DNA from: UBA6109 sp035366835 | Lineage (GTDB): Bacteria; Desulfobacterota; Syntrophia; Syntrophales; UBA6109 | Length of the DNA: 42,997 nt | Assembly: GCA_035366835.1 (NCBI GenBank) | Contig: DAOSIS010000028.1 | Span: 1-42,997 of the forward strand | Reading direction: 5' to 3' | Shown: positions 41,174 to 42,997 of the stretch, piece after piece | Numbering within the stretch: the stretch's first letter is position 1 | Layout: the number at the start of each line of letters is the position of its first letter | Notes under the pieces: model-generated | Told to the model about the DNA's origin: nothing | The model's database searches: none | What the model saw: the letters and a program-made list of their open reading frames with translations, nothing else | Program-made: the position numbers and the translations under genes

Positions 41174-42535
41174 ATGAAGGTCATTATCGTCGGCGCAGGA
41201 CAGGTCGGCTACAACATCGCAGACATCCTCTCCAAGGAAGGCAACGATGTCGTCATCGTCGACCGCAGCGAAGAGAAGCTGCGGACCCTTGTCGAAAGCC
41301 TCGACGTGCAGATGGTCACCGGCAGCGGCAGCAGCCCCGATGTCCTGAAAAGGGCTCATCTGGACCAGGCGGAGATGCTCATCGCCGTCACGGACAGCGA
41401 CGAAACGAACATGATCGCCTGCCTCCTCTCCGCCACCCAATCGAAGGTGCCCCTGCGGGTGGCGCGGATACGCAACCCCGAATTGACCGGAAACCACCCC
41501 CTGTTCAGCAAGAGCTGCCTCCACATCGACTTGTGCATCAACCCGGAACGCGAAGCGGCGCGGCGGGTGATGGACGTGATCTCCCACCCCGGCGCCGCGG
41601 AGATCTTTTCCTTCGCCGACGACCGCGTCAAGCTGTTCGGTTTTTCGATCGATCCCGGCTGTCCCGTGGCGGGCAAACGGCTGTCCGACCTCCGTATCCT
41701 CTACGAGAAGAGGAACGTCCTCATCGCCTCCATCGTCCGCGGCGATGCGCGGGTCATGCCGACAGGTACCTCCACCGTGGAAGAGGGCGACTACGTATTC
41801 GCCATCACGGATTCCGTCAGCGTCACCGATGTCCTGCGCTTCTTCGGCAAGGAAACAGCCCCGCCGCACCGGATCATGATCGTCGGCGGCGGCAGCACGG
41901 GCTTGATGCTGGCGGAAATGCTCGAGCGGGAAGGGCTTGACGTCAAGATCATCGAAAAACGCGAGGCGAAGTGCGAATTCCTCGTCTCCCGTCTGGAAAA
42001 GGCGACCGTGATCCACGGCGACGGTACGAGCCAGGATCTCCTCCAGGAGGAGAGCATCCAGAATACCGACGTCTTCCTGGCCGTCACGGACGACGAAGAG
42101 GCCAACATCCTGGGCGCGCTGCTGGCCAAACAGATGGGGTCGAAGAAGGTCTTTTCCCTCATCAACCGCATCGACTACAACCCGATCGTCTCCCGCGTCG
42201 GCATCGACGGCGTCATCAACCCGCGGCATGCAGCCGTCAGCACAATCCTCCACTTCATCCGCAAGGGAAAGATCATCTCCATCGCACCCCTGCGGGATGA
42301 AAAGGCCGAGGCCTTCGAGTTTGTCGCTCTGGAAACCTCTGAGATCACCGCCCGCCCCCTGAAGGATCTCCGCTTTCCCAAGGGAACGATCGTCGGCGCC
42401 ATCGTCCGCGACGAGATCGTGATCCCCGACGGCGGCTCCGTCATCAAACCGGGAGACCGCGTTATCATGTTCAGTCCGCGCGACAGGATCCTCGAATTGC
42501 AGAAACTCCTGACCGTGAAACTGGAATACTTCTGA
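41174..42535 (+). CDS. trkA: Trk potassium transporter regulatory subunit TrkA
   Basis: Cytoplasmic NAD-binding regulator of the Trk K+ uptake system. The 453-aa product has two copies of the RCK unit: an N-terminal Rossmann domain (IVGAGQVGYNIADIL; acidic VDRSEE pair after strand 2) with a TrkA_C domain, then a second Rossmann domain (IMIVGGGSTGLMLAEML, about 234-252) and TrkA_C. Length equals that of E. coli TrkA. The start at 41174 follows AGGAGG about 10 nt upstream; in-frame upstream codons back to 41054 are not conserved in character. It overlaps trkH by 1 nt (TGATG), so the two are coupled. Confidence 0.95.
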   Translation: MKVIIVGAGQVGYNIADILSKEGNDVVIVDRSEEKLRTLVESLDVQMVTGSGSSPDVLKRAHLDQAEMLIAVTDSDETNMIACLLSATQSKVPLRVARIRNPELTGNHPLFSKSCLHIDLCINPEREAARRVMDVISHPGAAEIFSFADDRVKLFGFSIDPGCPVAGKRLSDLRILYEKRNVLIASIVRGDARVMPTGTSTVEEGDYVFAITDSVSVTDVLRFFGKETAPPHRIMIVGGGSTGLMLAEMLEREGLDVKIIEKREAKCEFLVSRLEKATVIHGDGTSQDLLQEESIQNTDVFLAVTDDEEANILGALLAKQMGSKKVFSLINRIDYNPIVSRVGIDGVINPRHAAVSTILHFIRKGKIISIAPLRDEKAEAFEFVALETSEITARPLKDLRFPKGTIVGAIVRDEIVIPDGGSVIKPGDRVIMFSPRDRILELQKLLTVKLEYF

Positions 42536-42997
42536 TGAGCTTCCGCAACGTGTTGAGCGTCCTCGGGGGATTTCTGATCATCCTGGGGGCAACCATGCTT
42601 CTCCCCCTGGGCTGTTCTCTTCTCTACGGAGAGGAAGACGCGGCGGCGTTTCTCCTGTCGTTCGCCGTCACCTGCGGATCGGGGGCACTCCTCTTCTTCT
42701 GCTTCCGGCCGAAAGAGAAACAGGGCATTCTGACGCACCGCGAAGGATTCCTCATCGTATCCATGGGCTGGATATCGGCTGCCCTTTTCGGTTCGCTGCC
42801 CTTCATGATCCAGGGGGTCCTCCCTTCGTTCGCCGACGCCTTTTTCGAAACCATGTCCGGTTTCACGACGACGGGTGCCACGGTCATCCGGAACATCGAT
42901 CCCCTTCCCCGCGGCATCCTCCTGTGGCGGGCGCTCGCGCATTGGCTCGGCGGCATGGGCATCATCATCCTGGCCGTCGCCATTCTCCCCTTTCTCG
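42535..42997 (+). CDS. trkH: Trk potassium transporter membrane subunit TrkH (partial)
   Basis: The first 154 codons are present and the gene runs off the window. The start ATG shares its A with the trkA stop. The N-terminal hydrophobic helices and the first selectivity-filter motif MSGFTTTGATV (residues about 119-129) are visible, followed by HWLGGMGIIILAVAILPFL, the hallmark of TrkH/TrkG. The rest cannot be judged. Confidence 0.93.
   Translation, partial: MSFRNVLSVLGGFLIILGATMLLPLGCSLLYGEEDAAAFLLSFAVTCGSGALLFFCFRPKEKQGILTHREGFLIVSMGWISAALFGSLPFMIQGVLPSFADAFFETMSGFTTTGATVIRNIDPLPRGILLWRALAHWLGGMGIIILAVAILPFL

Noticed and set aside
39412..41940. An 842-codon plus-strand open frame
   Set aside because: It is antisense to the histidine kinase and out of frame in trkA; long shadow frames are expected in GC-rich coding DNA, and the translation has no domain character.

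Overview
The window is an ordinary, densely coded bacterial chromosome segment of high GC content. No insertion sequence, prophage, CRISPR array, rRNA or tRNA gene was seen. Gene content points to a Gram-negative anaerobe, most like the former Deltaproteobacteria (Desulfobacterota, Syntrophia-like). Signs of this are an Mla-type lipid transport operon, an ADP-forming acyl-CoA synthetase, a multi-cluster ferredoxin-like protein, a stand-alone pyruvate carboxylase carboxyltransferase subunit, lysine 2,3-aminomutase and an NtrB/NtrC-type pair. The lineage is inferred from gene content, not from a marker gene.

Layout. 1-2.9 kb: exported MsrB, an SDR oxidoreductase and a lipoprotein-type metallo-beta-lactamase-fold hydrolase. 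2.9-5.1 kb (minus): thioesterase, Cys-rich 4Fe-4S protein and a small coiled-coil protein, probably one operon with the hydrolase. 5.2-8.0 kb (plus): a three-gene poly-gamma-glutamate operon. 8.2-11.1 kb (minus): MlaE permease, an ABC ATPase without Walker A, MlaD and a lipoprotein. 11.2-17.1 kb (plus): FAH-family hydrolase, DegP/HtrA protease, an endonuclease III relative, a 477-nt gap holding a perfect parS site, pyruvate carboxylase subunit B and a DUF374 acyltransferase. 17.2-20.4 kb (minus): ADP-forming acyl-CoA synthetase and a class IV aminotransferase. 20.5-22.3 kb: RNase Z-like hydrolase, MutM and a DUF4442 gene remnant.

22.7-26.9 kb (plus) carries a small unknown protein and then lysine 2,3-aminomutase, two tandem ATP-grasp ligases and a GNAT acetyltransferase. 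The last three overlap each other by 4 nt (ATGA). This looks like a pathway that makes beta-lysine, ligates it and acetylates it. It is the best candidate for an undescribed system here.

27.1-30.4 kb: a DUF47/Pit phosphate uptake pair, an AI-2E-type permease and an FMN-binding split-barrel protein. 30.5-35.6 kb (plus): THUMP-type RNA methyltransferase, glutamate racemase, a CNNM/CorC transporter behind a terminator-like leader, and a tandem two-domain ThyX. 35.6-40.9 kb (minus): PPDK_N-type protein and an NtrC/NtrB pair. 41.0-43.0 kb (plus): trkA and the start of trkH, cut by the window edge.

The main oddities are the parS site, the Walker-less Mla ATPase, the lysine aminomutase/ATP-grasp cluster, the double ThyX, the missing pgsA/capA in the poly-glutamate operon, and a DUF4442 fragment joined directly to the mutM stop codon.
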